14,714 nucleotides of DNA from JAGOTP01 sp964359565 (GTDB lineage: Bacteria; Patescibacteriota; Patescibacteriia; 2-12-FULL-60-25). Every line of letters begins with the position of its first letter. Position 1 is the first letter of the stretch. The translations under genes were made by a program, and so were the position numbers. Of this stretch, positions 6,962-14,539 are shown piece after piece. The notes beneath the pieces are model-generated. The model made no database searches. It was not told the origin of the DNA and worked only from the letters and a program-made list of their open reading frames with translations. The DNA lies in NCBI GenBank assembly GCA_964359565.1, contig CAYHTN010000033.1:1-14714 (forward strand), read 5' to 3'.

Positions 6962-9061
6962 ATGAAGACCTCACGTCAGTTTGCATTGAAATCCCCATAT
7001 CAGCCGTCTGGAGATCAGCCGGACGCGATTGCGGCGTTAGTGAAGGGAATAGAACAAAAACATCGTTTTCAGACCCTGCTTGGAGCGACTGGAACCGGAA
7101 AGACGTTTACGGTGGCGAATGTCGTTCAGCAAATACAAAAGCCAACTCTTGTTATTGCCCACAACAAGACGCTCGCGGCGCAGTTATGTAATGAGTTTCG
7201 GCAGTTTTTCCCCGACAACGCGGTTGAATATTTTGTTTCCTATTACGACTACTATCAGCCAGAAGCGTATATGCCGGGTTCGGATACCTATATCGAAAAA
7301 GAAGCGATGATCAACGAAGAAATCGATCGTCTTCGTCATGCAGCCACGCAAGCGCTTCTCACCCGCAAAGACGTTCTGATTGTCGCTTCGGTGTCTTGTA
7401 TTTATGGTCTTGGCGCGCCAGAAACCTACCTCAAGATCATGCTTAAGATTGCGCAGGGCGATCACGTCGAGCGTCAAGGGATTTTAGAACGTCTCGTCGA
7501 AATGCAGTTTACCCGCACGAATACTGATTTATTACGGGGAACATTTCGTGCTCGCGGTGGTGTTCTCGAAGTCATGCCGGTTCACGAAGAGCGCGTGTAT
7601 CGCATCGAAGCACCTCGTGGGGTGATCGAACGCATGATCGAAGTTGATCCGGTGACGAAAAAACTTGGAAAAGAATTAGACGAAATTTACCTCTTTCCAG
7701 CGAAGCACTTCGTTACTCTTGGTCCTGAACGAACGCTTGCGATCGAACGGATCCGAGCGGAGTTAAAAGAACGCTTGGCCTATTTTGAATCTCAAGGAAA
7801 GCTCCTAGAGGCCGATCGTTTACAGCGTCGTACCCAGTACGATCTAGAGATGATCGAAAATCTCGGTTACTGCAACGGGATTGAGAATTACTCGCAACCG
7901 ATGTCCGGACGTCCGAAGGGCGAACCACCTGATACGCTTTTTTCTTACTTTCCAGAAGACTTCCTTCTTGTCATCGACGAATCGCATGTAACAGTCCCAC
8001 AGCTTGGAGGGATGTATGAAGGCGATCGATCACGTAAGAACACGCTGATTGAGCATGGCTTCCGCTTGCCTTCGGCCGCAGATAACCGTCCGATGCGTTT
8101 TCAGGAATTGGAACAAAAAATGAAACAAGTCATTCTCGTATCCGCAACCCCTTCGACGTTCGAGCGTGAACATTCTGCGCAGATCGTTGAGCAAGTGATT
8201 CGTCCGACCGGTCTCGTTGATCCAGAAGTCATTGTTCGTCCGGTCACGCCAACGGGAAGTGACGTCGGTCAAGTCGAAGATTTATTAGAACGCCTTCGTC
8301 CTGTCATTGATCGAGATGAACGCGTGCTTGTTACAACGCTCACAAAAAAAATGGCGGAAGATTTGACGGCCTACTTGATCGAGCGGAAGTATAAAGTAAG
8401 TTACATCCATAGTGATATTGATACGATTGAACGTTTAGAAATTCTCTCAGAATTTCGCAAAGGCACGTACGATATCATCGTTGGGGTGAACTTATTACGT
8501 GAAGGTCTGGACCTTCCAGAAGTATCGCTTGTTGCGATTATGGATGCGGATAAAGAGGGATTTCTACGTTCAGAAACGTCTTTGATTCAAACCATCGGTC
8601 GTGCCGCGCGTAATGTTCGTGGTCAAGTGATGCTCTATGCCGATACCATGACGGGTTCCATGAAACGCGCCATCGCAGAGACCGATCGTCGTCGCACCAA
8701 ACAATTAGAATATAATAAAATCCATGGGATCGTTCCAAAAACGATTCGCAAGGCACACCAAGATATCAGTGCAATGTTGGGCTTTGGTCCAACCGGTGAA
8801 AAAGATGTTAAAGCGATTCTTAAGCTGGAACTTGGAGCTGAAACACATTCGTTGCAACAGGTGAAGAAGCAGAAAGAAAAAGAAATGAAAGATGCGGCGA
8901 AGAACTTAGAGTTCGAACTTGCTGCGATCTTACGTGACGAAGTCACTATTCTCGATAAAGAAATTAAGAAGCGTGAAAAGGGGAGTCCGTTACCCGACAA
9001 AGAACGTGCCATGGTTGCAAAGAAAAAACGCGCACCGCGACATGGGAGAACGCGTGGATAA
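6962..9061 (+). CDS. uvrB: Excinuclease ABC subunit B
   Basis: Encodes 699 residues of the UvrB damage-verification helicase of nucleotide excision repair, which is loaded on DNA by UvrA and recruits UvrC. Visible elements are Walker A GATGTGKT at residues 41-48, the damage-probing beta-hairpin region with YYDYYQPEAYMP, the DEAD-type box VIDESH, motif SATPSTFE, motif VI QTIGRAARN, and a C-terminal UVR domain near residues 640-675 (AAKNLEFELAAILRDEVTILDKEIKK). Length is usual for the family, with a basic tail (KKKRAPRHGRTRG). No clear Shine-Dalgarno is present before the ATG. The TAA stop is followed by six further A residues that, read on the other strand, are the T-run of the terminator for the convergent gene at 9120. 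Confidence 0.97.
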   Translation: MKTSRQFALKSPYQPSGDQPDAIAALVKGIEQKHRFQTLLGATGTGKTFTVANVVQQIQKPTLVIAHNKTLAAQLCNEFRQFFPDNAVEYFVSYYDYYQPEAYMPGSDTYIEKEAMINEEIDRLRHAATQALLTRKDVLIVASVSCIYGLGAPETYLKIMLKIAQGDHVERQGILERLVEMQFTRTNTDLLRGTFRARGGVLEVMPVHEERVYRIEAPRGVIERMIEVDPVTKKLGKELDEIYLFPAKHFVTLGPERTLAIERIRAELKERLAYFESQGKLLEADRLQRRTQYDLEMIENLGYCNGIENYSQPMSGRPKGEPPDTLFSYFPEDFLLVIDESHVTVPQLGGMYEGDRSRKNTLIEHGFRLPSAADNRPMRFQELEQKMKQVILVSATPSTFEREHSAQIVEQVIRPTGLVDPEVIVRPVTPTGSDVGQVEDLLERLRPVIDRDERVLVTTLTKKMAEDLTAYLIERKYKVSYIHSDIDTIERLEILSEFRKGTYDIIVGVNLLREGLDLPEVSLVAIMDADKEGFLRSETSLIQTIGRAARNVRGQVMLYADTMTGSMKRAIAETDRRRTKQLEYNKIHGIVPKTIRKAHQDISAMLGFGPTGEKDVKAILKLELGAETHSLQQVKKQKEKEMKDAAKNLEFELAAILRDEVTILDKEIKKREKGSPLPDKERAMVAKKKRAPRHGRTRG

Positions 9062-9097
9062 AAAAAGAGACGTCGGACCTGTGCTTGGGGTCGACGT
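9059..9097 (-). terminator. Intrinsic terminator of the minus-strand GC-rich gene, overlapping the uvrB stop codon
   Basis: Read on the minus strand, ACGTC-GACC pairs with GGTC-(G)-GACGT around a 9-base loop (plus coordinates 9070-9097, one bulged base) and is followed directly by CTCTTTTTTTA (9069 down to 9059). The T-run is made from the A residues of the uvrB TAA stop and the bases just after it. The tail is identical to those of the other two GC-rich genes. No T-run follows on the plus strand, so it would act on the minus strand only. Confidence 0.85.
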
Positions 9098-9119
9098 TTG
9101 AAGTTGAGAAGCACCTTGT

Positions 9120-9560
9120 TCAGGAGCTGTGGTCGATGATGGTTCCCATCGTGAGCTGCGTACAGCCGTGCTCGATGTACACCGTGAAGGTCACATCAGG
9201 GAGGAGGTTCTGTCGGTGGAACTGGGCGGACATCTTGCCGCGACCGGTCACGGCACGCGTCATGATGACGAGGATGGCCATCACGAGCGCCTCGAAGGGT
9301 GCGTCCGAGTCGAGCTTCACGAGCATGATATCTGACTCGGTTCGCGGGAAGGTGAAGCGCGCGATCTCTTCGGGGGGACCCGAGCGAGATGACTCGAAGG
9401 CGATGAGACAGTTGTCCTCGTGATCGTAGACGAGGGCAGCAGCACGGGCGATGTCGCCCGGATTCACACTACCGTCCTCAATCTCGCTTTGGACGAGGAA
9501 CTGGCACGCGAGTCCGATGGCGATCGCGAAGTGATCGCCTGGATTGGGGGATTGATTCAT
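9120..9560 (-). CDS. Small GC-rich orphan protein of unknown function
   Basis: Encodes 146 residues; I do not recognise the family. The ATG at 9560-9558 is preceded by GGAGAAG with a short spacer, a better ribosome-binding site than most genes here have. There is no signal peptide. The N-terminal half is acidic (QSEIEDGSVNPGD, VYDHEDN), and the middle has one moderately hydrophobic run (FEALVMAILVIMTRAV, about residues 90-105) that could be a buried helix rather than a membrane segment. Two of its cysteines lie at CQF and HGCTQ. GC content is clearly above that of uvrB and dnaG around it (37 of 60 at 9421-9480). It is a single-gene unit with its own terminator between uvrB and dnaG, convergent with uvrB. 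Reality as a gene is supported by the ribosome-binding site, the terminator and the composition. Confidence 0.65.
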   Translation of the reverse strand: MNQSPNPGDHFAIAIGLACQFLVQSEIEDGSVNPGDIARAAALVYDHEDNCLIAFESSRSGPPEEIARFTFPRTESDIMLVKLDSDAPFEALVMAILVIMTRAVTGRGKMSAQFHRQNLLPDVTFTVYIEHGCTQLTMGTIIDHSS

Positions 9561-9603
9561 GACTTCTCCATGGGTGTATCTTTTGTGACCTCTGTACGTG
9601 AGT

Positions 9604-9620
9604 GCAGAAGGATGATCTGC
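9604..9620 (-). promoter_or_regulatory. Leader hairpin upstream of the minus-strand GC-rich gene
   Basis: GCAGA (9604-9608) and TCTGC (9616-9620) form a short stem with a 7-base loop in the presumed leader of the gene starting at 9560. A weak promoter candidate on the minus strand lies further upstream: TTGCTT, 17 bases, TAAAAG, across an ATTAT-rich stretch near 9627-9655. Both are low-confidence calls; the interest is that all three GC-rich genes carry a leader hairpin. Confidence 0.3.
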
Positions 9621-9701
9621 CCGGTTCTTTTACGATAATATTGCTGATCAAGCAAGGGCGAGGCACTTTTCTTTTTCTCAATAGTTTGCCACTGTAGGGC
9701 C

Positions 9702-11513
9702 ATGAGCAGCCCGACAGAAGATATCAAGGCCCGTCTGGATATCGCTGATTTGATCGGGGAGTATCTGACGCTTAAACCAGCGGGGAGTGGGGCGTTTAAA
9801 GCGGTGTGTCCATTCCACCAAGAACGGACACCGTCTTTCTATGTTTCTCGGACGCGACAGACCTGGCATTGTTTTGGTTGTAATGAGGGCGGGGATCAAT
9901 TCTCGTTTGTGCAAAAGATGGAAGGGATGGATTTTCGTGAGGCGCTCGTGTTACTCGCGCAGAAAGCGGGAGTCGTCCTTCCAGAATTCGATATCCAGGC
10001 CTCACAGAATAAAAACCGGTTGGTTGAAGTCAATGAGTTAGCGGTTCGGTTTTTTCGTTCCGCCCTCGCGAATTTGCCACAGGCGGAGATCGCGCGTCAG
10101 TATCTTCAGACGCGTGGGGTGGATGATCTGACGGCGGATCTCTTCAAGCTTGGATACGCTCCGGATGGTTGGACGACGCTTGTCGATGCCCTTGGCTCAA
10201 AAGGAGTTGCAGCCGACGAGCTCATCAAAGCGGGTCTCGCGATCAAACGTGAACGTGGCGATGGTGTTTATGATCGATTTCGCCATCGCATTCTGTTTCC
10301 GATTGCCGATGTGCATGGGAATATTGTTGGCTTCACCGCTCGCACGTTGTCCGATGACAAGAAGGAAGCCAAGTACGTCAATACGCCGGAGACGACCCTC
10401 TATAAAAAATCAGCAGTCCTTTATGGCCTCGATAAAGCCAAGGGAGAAATTCGTCAGCAAGATCAAGCGGTGCTGGTGGAGGGGAATATGGATGTGATTG
10501 CTTCGCATCAATTTTCGATTGCAAATGTGGTGGCATGTAGTGGAACGGCATTGACACAAGAACAACTCACACTGCTGAAGCGTTTTACCACCAAGCTTTA
10601 TATTGCCTTTGATCAGGATAGCGCCGGAAAAGCAGCGACGCTGCGTGGTTTGGACTTAGCTCGCGCTCAAGAATTCTCTATCCGTATCATCACGTTGCCT
10701 CCAGATGCAGGTAAGGATCCCGATGAAGCGGTTCGCAAAGACCCAGCGATTTGGAAGAAGGCGATCGAAGACGCGGTGAACATCATGGACTGGATCTATC
10801 GACAGGGCTTCGCGCATCATCCTTCATCGACGCCAGAAGGAAAGAAAAATATTGCCCGTGAGCTTTTGCCCGAAATCAAACGTATTCCCGATCCGATCGA
10901 ACGTGACGGTTGGATCAAGAAACTCGCGCATGATTTGGCGGTGAGCGAGACTGTCCTGCAGGAGGCATTACAAGCAAGTAAATTACCTCCCACGACCGTT
11001 CCCGTCGGTCCAGCAGCGAAACCAAAACAGTCGGTCACGTCGGTTCAGAAAGAAACCCATGAGCAGACCCGCGAATACACCCTATTTGGGCTCTTTTTGG
11101 CCCGGAGTGATCTATTTTTGTACGTCTTAAAGGATCTGGCTTGGAAGGCAGAGGAATTTGTCGATCCACAAGCCCAAAGCCTTTACGAAGCCCTTCGTTT
11201 AAGCTACGATGCGGGCAAATTTACGTCCGCTTTCCCCGGAGCTCCCTCCGGGTCCTCTCTTCGCCCACCCCCGACCCTTACGTCGGAACAGCTGGCTTTC
11301 TTCGACTCTTGTGCCTTTTTGGCCGAGCGAGATTTCTCAGATGCGCCCCTTACGGATCTCAAACGAGAACTGGAGCACACGGTCCAGTATCTTCGTGCCA
11401 ACCGTCTTCGCCTTCGACGTACGCAGCTTGAAGAAGCCATGCGTGAAGCCGAACGAGCGGGAGATCAAACTAAAGCAATTCAATTAAGTCAGGAATTTCA
11501 AGCACTTAATTAG
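9702..11513 (+). CDS. dnaG: DNA primase
   Basis: Encodes 603 residues of the replicative primase that lays RNA primers for DNA polymerase at the fork in partnership with the DnaB helicase. The N-terminal CHC2 zinc-binding domain has Cys36, His39, Cys57 and Cys60 (CPFH ... CFGC). The TOPRIM core shows EGNMD at residues 260-264 and the acidic pair of FDQDSAG near 305. The C-terminal helicase-interaction region runs from about residue 440. Near residues 508-527 a GC-rich, proline/serine-rich 19-codon stretch interrupts an otherwise continuous KFT-SEQ sequence, and it is bounded by a 7-bp direct repeat (see the repeat entry). A weak TAGGG precedes the ATG. rpoD follows after 17 bp, the familiar dnaG-rpoD macromolecular-synthesis pairing. 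Confidence 0.96.
   Translation: MSSPTEDIKARLDIADLIGEYLTLKPAGSGAFKAVCPFHQERTPSFYVSRTRQTWHCFGCNEGGDQFSFVQKMEGMDFREALVLLAQKAGVVLPEFDIQASQNKNRLVEVNELAVRFFRSALANLPQAEIARQYLQTRGVDDLTADLFKLGYAPDGWTTLVDALGSKGVAADELIKAGLAIKRERGDGVYDRFRHRILFPIADVHGNIVGFTARTLSDDKKEAKYVNTPETTLYKKSAVLYGLDKAKGEIRQQDQAVLVEGNMDVIASHQFSIANVVACSGTALTQEQLTLLKRFTTKLYIAFDQDSAGKAATLRGLDLARAQEFSIRIITLPPDAGKDPDEAVRKDPAIWKKAIEDAVNIMDWIYRQGFAHHPSSTPEGKKNIARELLPEIKRIPDPIERDGWIKKLAHDLAVSETVLQEALQASKLPPTTVPVGPAAKPKQSVTSVQKETHEQTREYTLFGLFLARSDLFLYVLKDLAWKAEEFVDPQAQSLYEALRLSYDAGKFTSAFPGAPSGSSLRPPPTLTSEQLAFFDSCAFLAERDFSDAPLTDLKRELEHTVQYLRANRLRLRRTQLEEAMREAERAGDQTKAIQLSQEFQALN
11221..11284 (+). repeat. In-frame palindromic insertion inside dnaG with 7-bp direct repeat
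   Basis: TTACGTC occurs at 11221-11227 and again at 11278-11284, 57 bp apart, exactly 19 codons. The 50 bases between are far more GC-rich than the surrounding gene and contain a perfect hairpin: CCCGGAG (11235-11241), loop CTCC, CTCCGGG (11246-11252). Removing one repeat plus the insert restores KFTSEQL without a frame change. This pattern is what a small palindromic element inserted with a 7-bp target-site duplication would leave. No second copy of the element was found in the window, so mobility is inferred. Confidence 0.55.
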
Positions 11514-11530
11514 TACGCTTTTCTGTGCGT

Positions 11531-12826
11531 ATGCCTTCGAAAAAGCCCTCTCCTGCGAAGAAGAAATTTCATCCGTCTCGGCCAGCGCCGAAAAAGGCGG
11601 TGAAGCCAGCCCCAAAACGTCCGCAACCAAAAAAAGCTTTCGTGCGTAAGCCCATGAAAGCGGTCATTTCGCGTCCTGTGGCAAAACCAAAGTCGAAACA
11701 ACCGGCACGCAAGCTGCCACCGTACGTGAAGACCCCACCACCGTCACAGATGTCGTTGGATAAGTTTTTTGATAAAGCACGTTCGCGTGGATTCATTACC
11801 GAAAACGAAATCATCTACGTGTTTCCTGAGGTAGAAGATTATATCGATGTCTACGAAGCGTTTATTGATCGTCTTGATGCCGCCGGGATCACTCTGGTTG
11901 AACAAAAAGAAGGAATACTTGGACGTACGGTCGAACGTGAAGCGCAGTTAAAGACGCTCCATAGTTCTGAATCTCGCCCTGGCAAAGTAGATCCGTTCGA
12001 ACTTACGGCGGATTCGATTCAGGTGTATCTACGTGAAATTGGAAAAATTCCGTTGCTAACCGGCGAAGAAGAGATCGCGCTCGCAAAACGCAAAGAGCGT
12101 GGCGAAAAAGAAGCCGAGCGTCGTTTGATCGAAGCGAACTTACGTCTCGTGGTCTCGATCGCTAAAAAGTTTACGGGCAAATCACTTTCGCTGCTTGATT
12201 TGATTCAAGAAGGAAATATTGGATTATTTCGTGCCGTAAAAAAGTTCGAGTATCGAAAAGGGTTCAAATTTTCGACCTACGCCACCTGGTGGATTCGTCA
12301 AGCAATTACACGTGCTCTGGCTGACCAATCACGTACCATTCGTATTCCGGTGCACATGGTCGAAACGATTAACAAGTTCCAACAGATCGAGCGTGAACTG
12401 ATTCAGGAGCTTGGTCGTGAACCATTGCCAGAAGAAATCGCCGCCGAAATGGGACAAGAGGTCGATAAGGTTCGTCACATCATCAAGATCTCACAAGACA
12501 CTGTTTCGCTCGAAACGCCGGTCGGTGATGATGAAGAAGACTCCGCGCTTGAAGACTTTATTGAAGACGTAAAAAACGTCGCGCCAGATCGTGCAGCCGC
12601 TCTTCAGCTCTTGCGTGACTACGTTCGTGAGATCATTAAGGACTTGAATCCACGTGAACAAAAGATCCTCGAGATGCGTTTTGGTCTTGTCGATGGTGTG
12701 GGCCATACTCTTGAAGAAGTCGGAAAAGAGTTCGATGTGACCCGTGAACGTATCCGTCAAATTGAAGCCAAGGCCCTTGAAAAGATTCAACAACACCCGT
12801 TAATTCGCCGTCTTGCGGATTACTAA
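11531..12826 (+). CDS. rpoD: Primary RNA polymerase sigma factor (sigma-70/RpoD)
   Basis: Encodes about 431 residues from ATG 11531; a GTG at 11525 would add two. It is the housekeeping sigma factor that directs RNA polymerase to -35/-10 promoters. Residues 1 to about 73 are an extension rich in Lys, Pro and Ala with no predicted fold. A region 1.1-like segment follows (LDKFFDKARSRGFITENEI). Then come region 1.2 (DSIQVYLREIGKIPLL), region 2 (NLRLVVSIAKKF, LSLLDLIQEGNIGLFRAVKKF, FSTYATWWIRQAITRA), region 3 (IRIPVHMVETINK) and region 4 (LNPREQKILEMRFGL, VTRERIRQIEAKALEKI). Intact regions 2.4 and 4.2 imply recognition of the canonical boxes seen in this window. It follows dnaG by 17 bp and ends at a strong terminator. 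Confidence 0.96.
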   Translation: MPSKKPSPAKKKFHPSRPAPKKAVKPAPKRPQPKKAFVRKPMKAVISRPVAKPKSKQPARKLPPYVKTPPPSQMSLDKFFDKARSRGFITENEIIYVFPEVEDYIDVYEAFIDRLDAAGITLVEQKEGILGRTVEREAQLKTLHSSESRPGKVDPFELTADSIQVYLREIGKIPLLTGEEEIALAKRKERGEKEAERRLIEANLRLVVSIAKKFTGKSLSLLDLIQEGNIGLFRAVKKFEYRKGFKFSTYATWWIRQAITRALADQSRTIRIPVHMVETINKFQQIERELIQELGREPLPEEIAAEMGQEVDKVRHIIKISQDTVSLETPVGDDEEDSALEDFIEDVKNVAPDRAAALQLLRDYVREIIKDLNPREQKILEMRFGLVDGVGHTLEEVGKEFDVTRERIRQIEAKALEKIQQHPLIRRLADY

Positions 12827-12848
12827 AAAGAGCTAAAATTAGCATAAA

Positions 12849-12890
12849 ACTGACTCCTAGCCTCAAGAAAAAGAGGGGAGTCGGTTTTTT
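12849..12890 (+). terminator. Intrinsic terminator after rpoD
   Basis: ACTGACTCC (12849-12857) and CCTC (12861-12864) pair with GAGG (12873-12876) and GGAGTCGGT (12877-12885), with a 3-base bulge and an 8-base loop, followed by six T residues (12885-12890). It closes the dnaG-rpoD unit and insulates the downstream kinase gene. Its tail differs from the CTCTTTTTTTA tail shared by the three GC-rich genes. Confidence 0.9.
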
Positions 12891-12909
12891 GTATTCGTAA
12901 AGCTGATGG

Positions 12910-12970
12910 TTGACAAAACCCTGTTTTTTTGCTTAACTAGGCTGTCAAAATTCGACATTCAGGATATTAT
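12910..12970 (+). promoter_or_regulatory. Predicted tandem promoters for the Ser/Thr kinase gene
   Basis: P1 has a consensus TTGACA (12910-12915), 17 bases, then TTAACT (12933-12938). P2 has CTGTCA (12942-12947), 17 bases, then TATTAT (12965-12970). An imperfect palindrome CAGGA...TCCTG spans 12960-12977 and overlaps the P2 -10 box and start region, so it could be an operator. Box matches are good; activity is inferred. Confidence 0.5.
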
Positions 12971-12986
12971 ATTCCTGTCTTCGCCG

Positions 12987-13022
12987 CCTCCTTTTTCTTC
13001 TTTCTTGAGAGAAAAAAGGAGG
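12987..13022 (+). promoter_or_regulatory. Leader hairpin that masks a GGAGG sequence upstream of the kinase gene
   Basis: CCTCCTTTTT (12987-12996) pairs perfectly with AAAAAGGAGG (13013-13022), and CGC/GCG extends it after a 2-base mismatch. The stem buries GGAGG, a perfect anti-16S sequence. A TTG at 13040 with its own GAGGAAG lies downstream, and the stronger GAGGGAGG/GTG start lies at 13088-13105. It might be a translation-control structure or part of a short upstream coding region; the sequence alone does not decide. Confidence 0.5.
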
Positions 13023-13102
13023 TTGCGAGGAAGACGAGTTTGACTCGCACCTTTACAAACTCTGTCAGACAATCACAATCCATCAACGAGGGAGGCGGCA
13101 TC

Positions 13103-14521
13103 GTGGCTGAATCGAACGATACCGTCGAAGGAAACCCCTTCGACCCCGACATGGAGGCCGCTAAAGCCCGTGTCGGTCAGACCATTCCTGGCGAGATCAC
13201 CCTCGTCAGAGTGCTCGGCGCCGGTGGCATGGCGTCAGTCTACCTGGGGCAAAAGAAGGCTATTTCCGGTACCAAGATGGTAGCCGTGAAGATCCTTCAT
13301 CCCAGCGTGGCCACCGTGCCCGAAAATGTCCAACGCTTTCTTCGGGAAGCCCGGGCACTCATGTCTCTCAACCACCCCAACATCGTGAGCGTCGAAGACG
13401 ACGGCGAGCTGCCGGATGGGACCTACTTCTTCGTCATGCCCTTCATCGAAGGAGGGGTGACGCTGGAGGCGCTGATCGAATCCTACCTCTCCGAAAGGAA
13501 GGTGTTTCCGTGGAAGCGATGGGCCAACATCGCCATCCAGATCGCGGAGGCGGTCGGTGCGGCTCACGATCGGGGAATCATCCACCGTGACCTGAAGCCT
13601 GCGAACGTCATCCTCCGTCCTTCGTCGACGAGAGACCACGTCTTGATCCTGGACTACGGACTTGTCCAGATCGAGAGGTCCTTCGGGGGCAAGGATGAAA
13701 CCAGACTCACGTCGGAAAAGGCGTACTTCGGCACCCCGCACTACATCGCCCCCGAACAGGCGCGGGATGCCCACATGGCCGACGCACGCGCGGACGTCTA
13801 CTCGCTGGGCGCAACGCTCTACGAATGCGCCACCGGTCGGACGGTGTTCACGGGGGATTCGGCCAATGAACTTATGGGCCGACACATGCTTACCGAGCCC
13901 CAGGACGTGGCCCGGTTCATTACGGACCCGGCGTTCCCTTCGACGCTGAGCAAGCTCATCATGCTCATGCTGGTCAAGGATCCGGCCGGGCGTCCCCAAA
14001 CCATGCACAAGGTGGTCGAAGCTCTCGCTGCGATTCTTGGGCTCGAAGTGATTGCTCCCATGGTCGTACCGCCGGTCGTGGCTGGCGACCTCTCGGTCGG
14101 GCCCTCCGTACGGCCGACGACCCAGCGGCTGCCGAACCTCCGTCGTCGGGTGATCGTCGGCTTGCTCGCAGGTGGGGCATTCGCCGCGGCCATCGCGGCA
14201 GTCGCTCTTCGGCCATCGGCTCCGTCCTCGGTCCGCCCGCCTGCTCCGGTGGTGCGTCTCGTACGGCAGGAGCCCCAGCCGGTTTCCAGGGACGTTCCCA
14301 TGCCCACCAGGATCGAGCCCGCTCCGCCCGTGATCCCGGTGCCCCCGCCAACATCCGTTCGGCGCACGCAGCGCAACGGGCACCCGTCGCGGCCGCACCC
14401 CACGGCTCGGCAGATTCCCGCGGATTGCGCAAGCAATCCGACGCGTGGCGGTCTCCCTCGGTCCGAGTGCATCCCGGACGAGGCACCGCCGCGCGAGCAG
14501 CGGCGCCGTCGCCGGCGCTGA
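13103..14521 (+). CDS. Transmembrane Ser/Thr protein kinase (Hanks type), GC-rich
   Basis: Encodes 472 residues from GTG 13103, chosen because GAGGGAGG lies 7-8 bases upstream; an in-frame TTG at 13040 would add 21. The cytoplasmic kinase domain spans about residues 32-310: glycine loop GAGGMASV (39-46), Lys63 (VAVK), Glu82, catalytic HRDLKPAN (161-168), Asp184 in DYG rather than DFG, a Thr/Ser activation loop before GTPHYIAPEQ, and DARADVYSLG. All catalytic residues are present, so it should be active. One transmembrane helix follows at about 350-369 after RRR, then an external tail rich in Pro and Arg with a Cys pair (ADC...SEC) and a run of Arg at the end; no PASTA repeats are seen. GC content reaches 45 of 60 at 14221-14280, unlike rpoD. 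The architecture resembles Myxococcota kinases. It stands alone with its own promoters and terminator. Confidence 0.93.
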   Translation: MAESNDTVEGNPFDPDMEAAKARVGQTIPGEITLVRVLGAGGMASVYLGQKKAISGTKMVAVKILHPSVATVPENVQRFLREARALMSLNHPNIVSVEDDGELPDGTYFFVMPFIEGGVTLEALIESYLSERKVFPWKRWANIAIQIAEAVGAAHDRGIIHRDLKPANVILRPSSTRDHVLILDYGLVQIERSFGGKDETRLTSEKAYFGTPHYIAPEQARDAHMADARADVYSLGATLYECATGRTVFTGDSANELMGRHMLTEPQDVARFITDPAFPSTLSKLIMLMLVKDPAGRPQTMHKVVEALAAILGLEVIAPMVVPPVVAGDLSVGPSVRPTTQRLPNLRRRVIVGLLAGGAFAAAIAAVALRPSAPSSVRPPAPVVRLVRQEPQPVSRDVPMPTRIEPAPPVIPVPPPTSVRRTQRNGHPSRPHPTARQIPADCASNPTRGGLPRSECIPDEAPPREQRRRRRR

Positions 14522-14539
14522 CAGGGTCACTCCTCACCC

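Noticed and set aside
9129..9638. Plus-strand open frames across the orphan gene region
   Set aside because: They lack a good ribosome-binding site, and the terminator at 9059-9097 faces the minus strand, so the minus frame is the better gene.
13235..14530. Long open frame on the minus strand opposite the kinase
   Set aside because: Its translation is Arg/His/Asp-rich and shows no family motif; the plus strand encodes an intact kinase with all catalytic residues.
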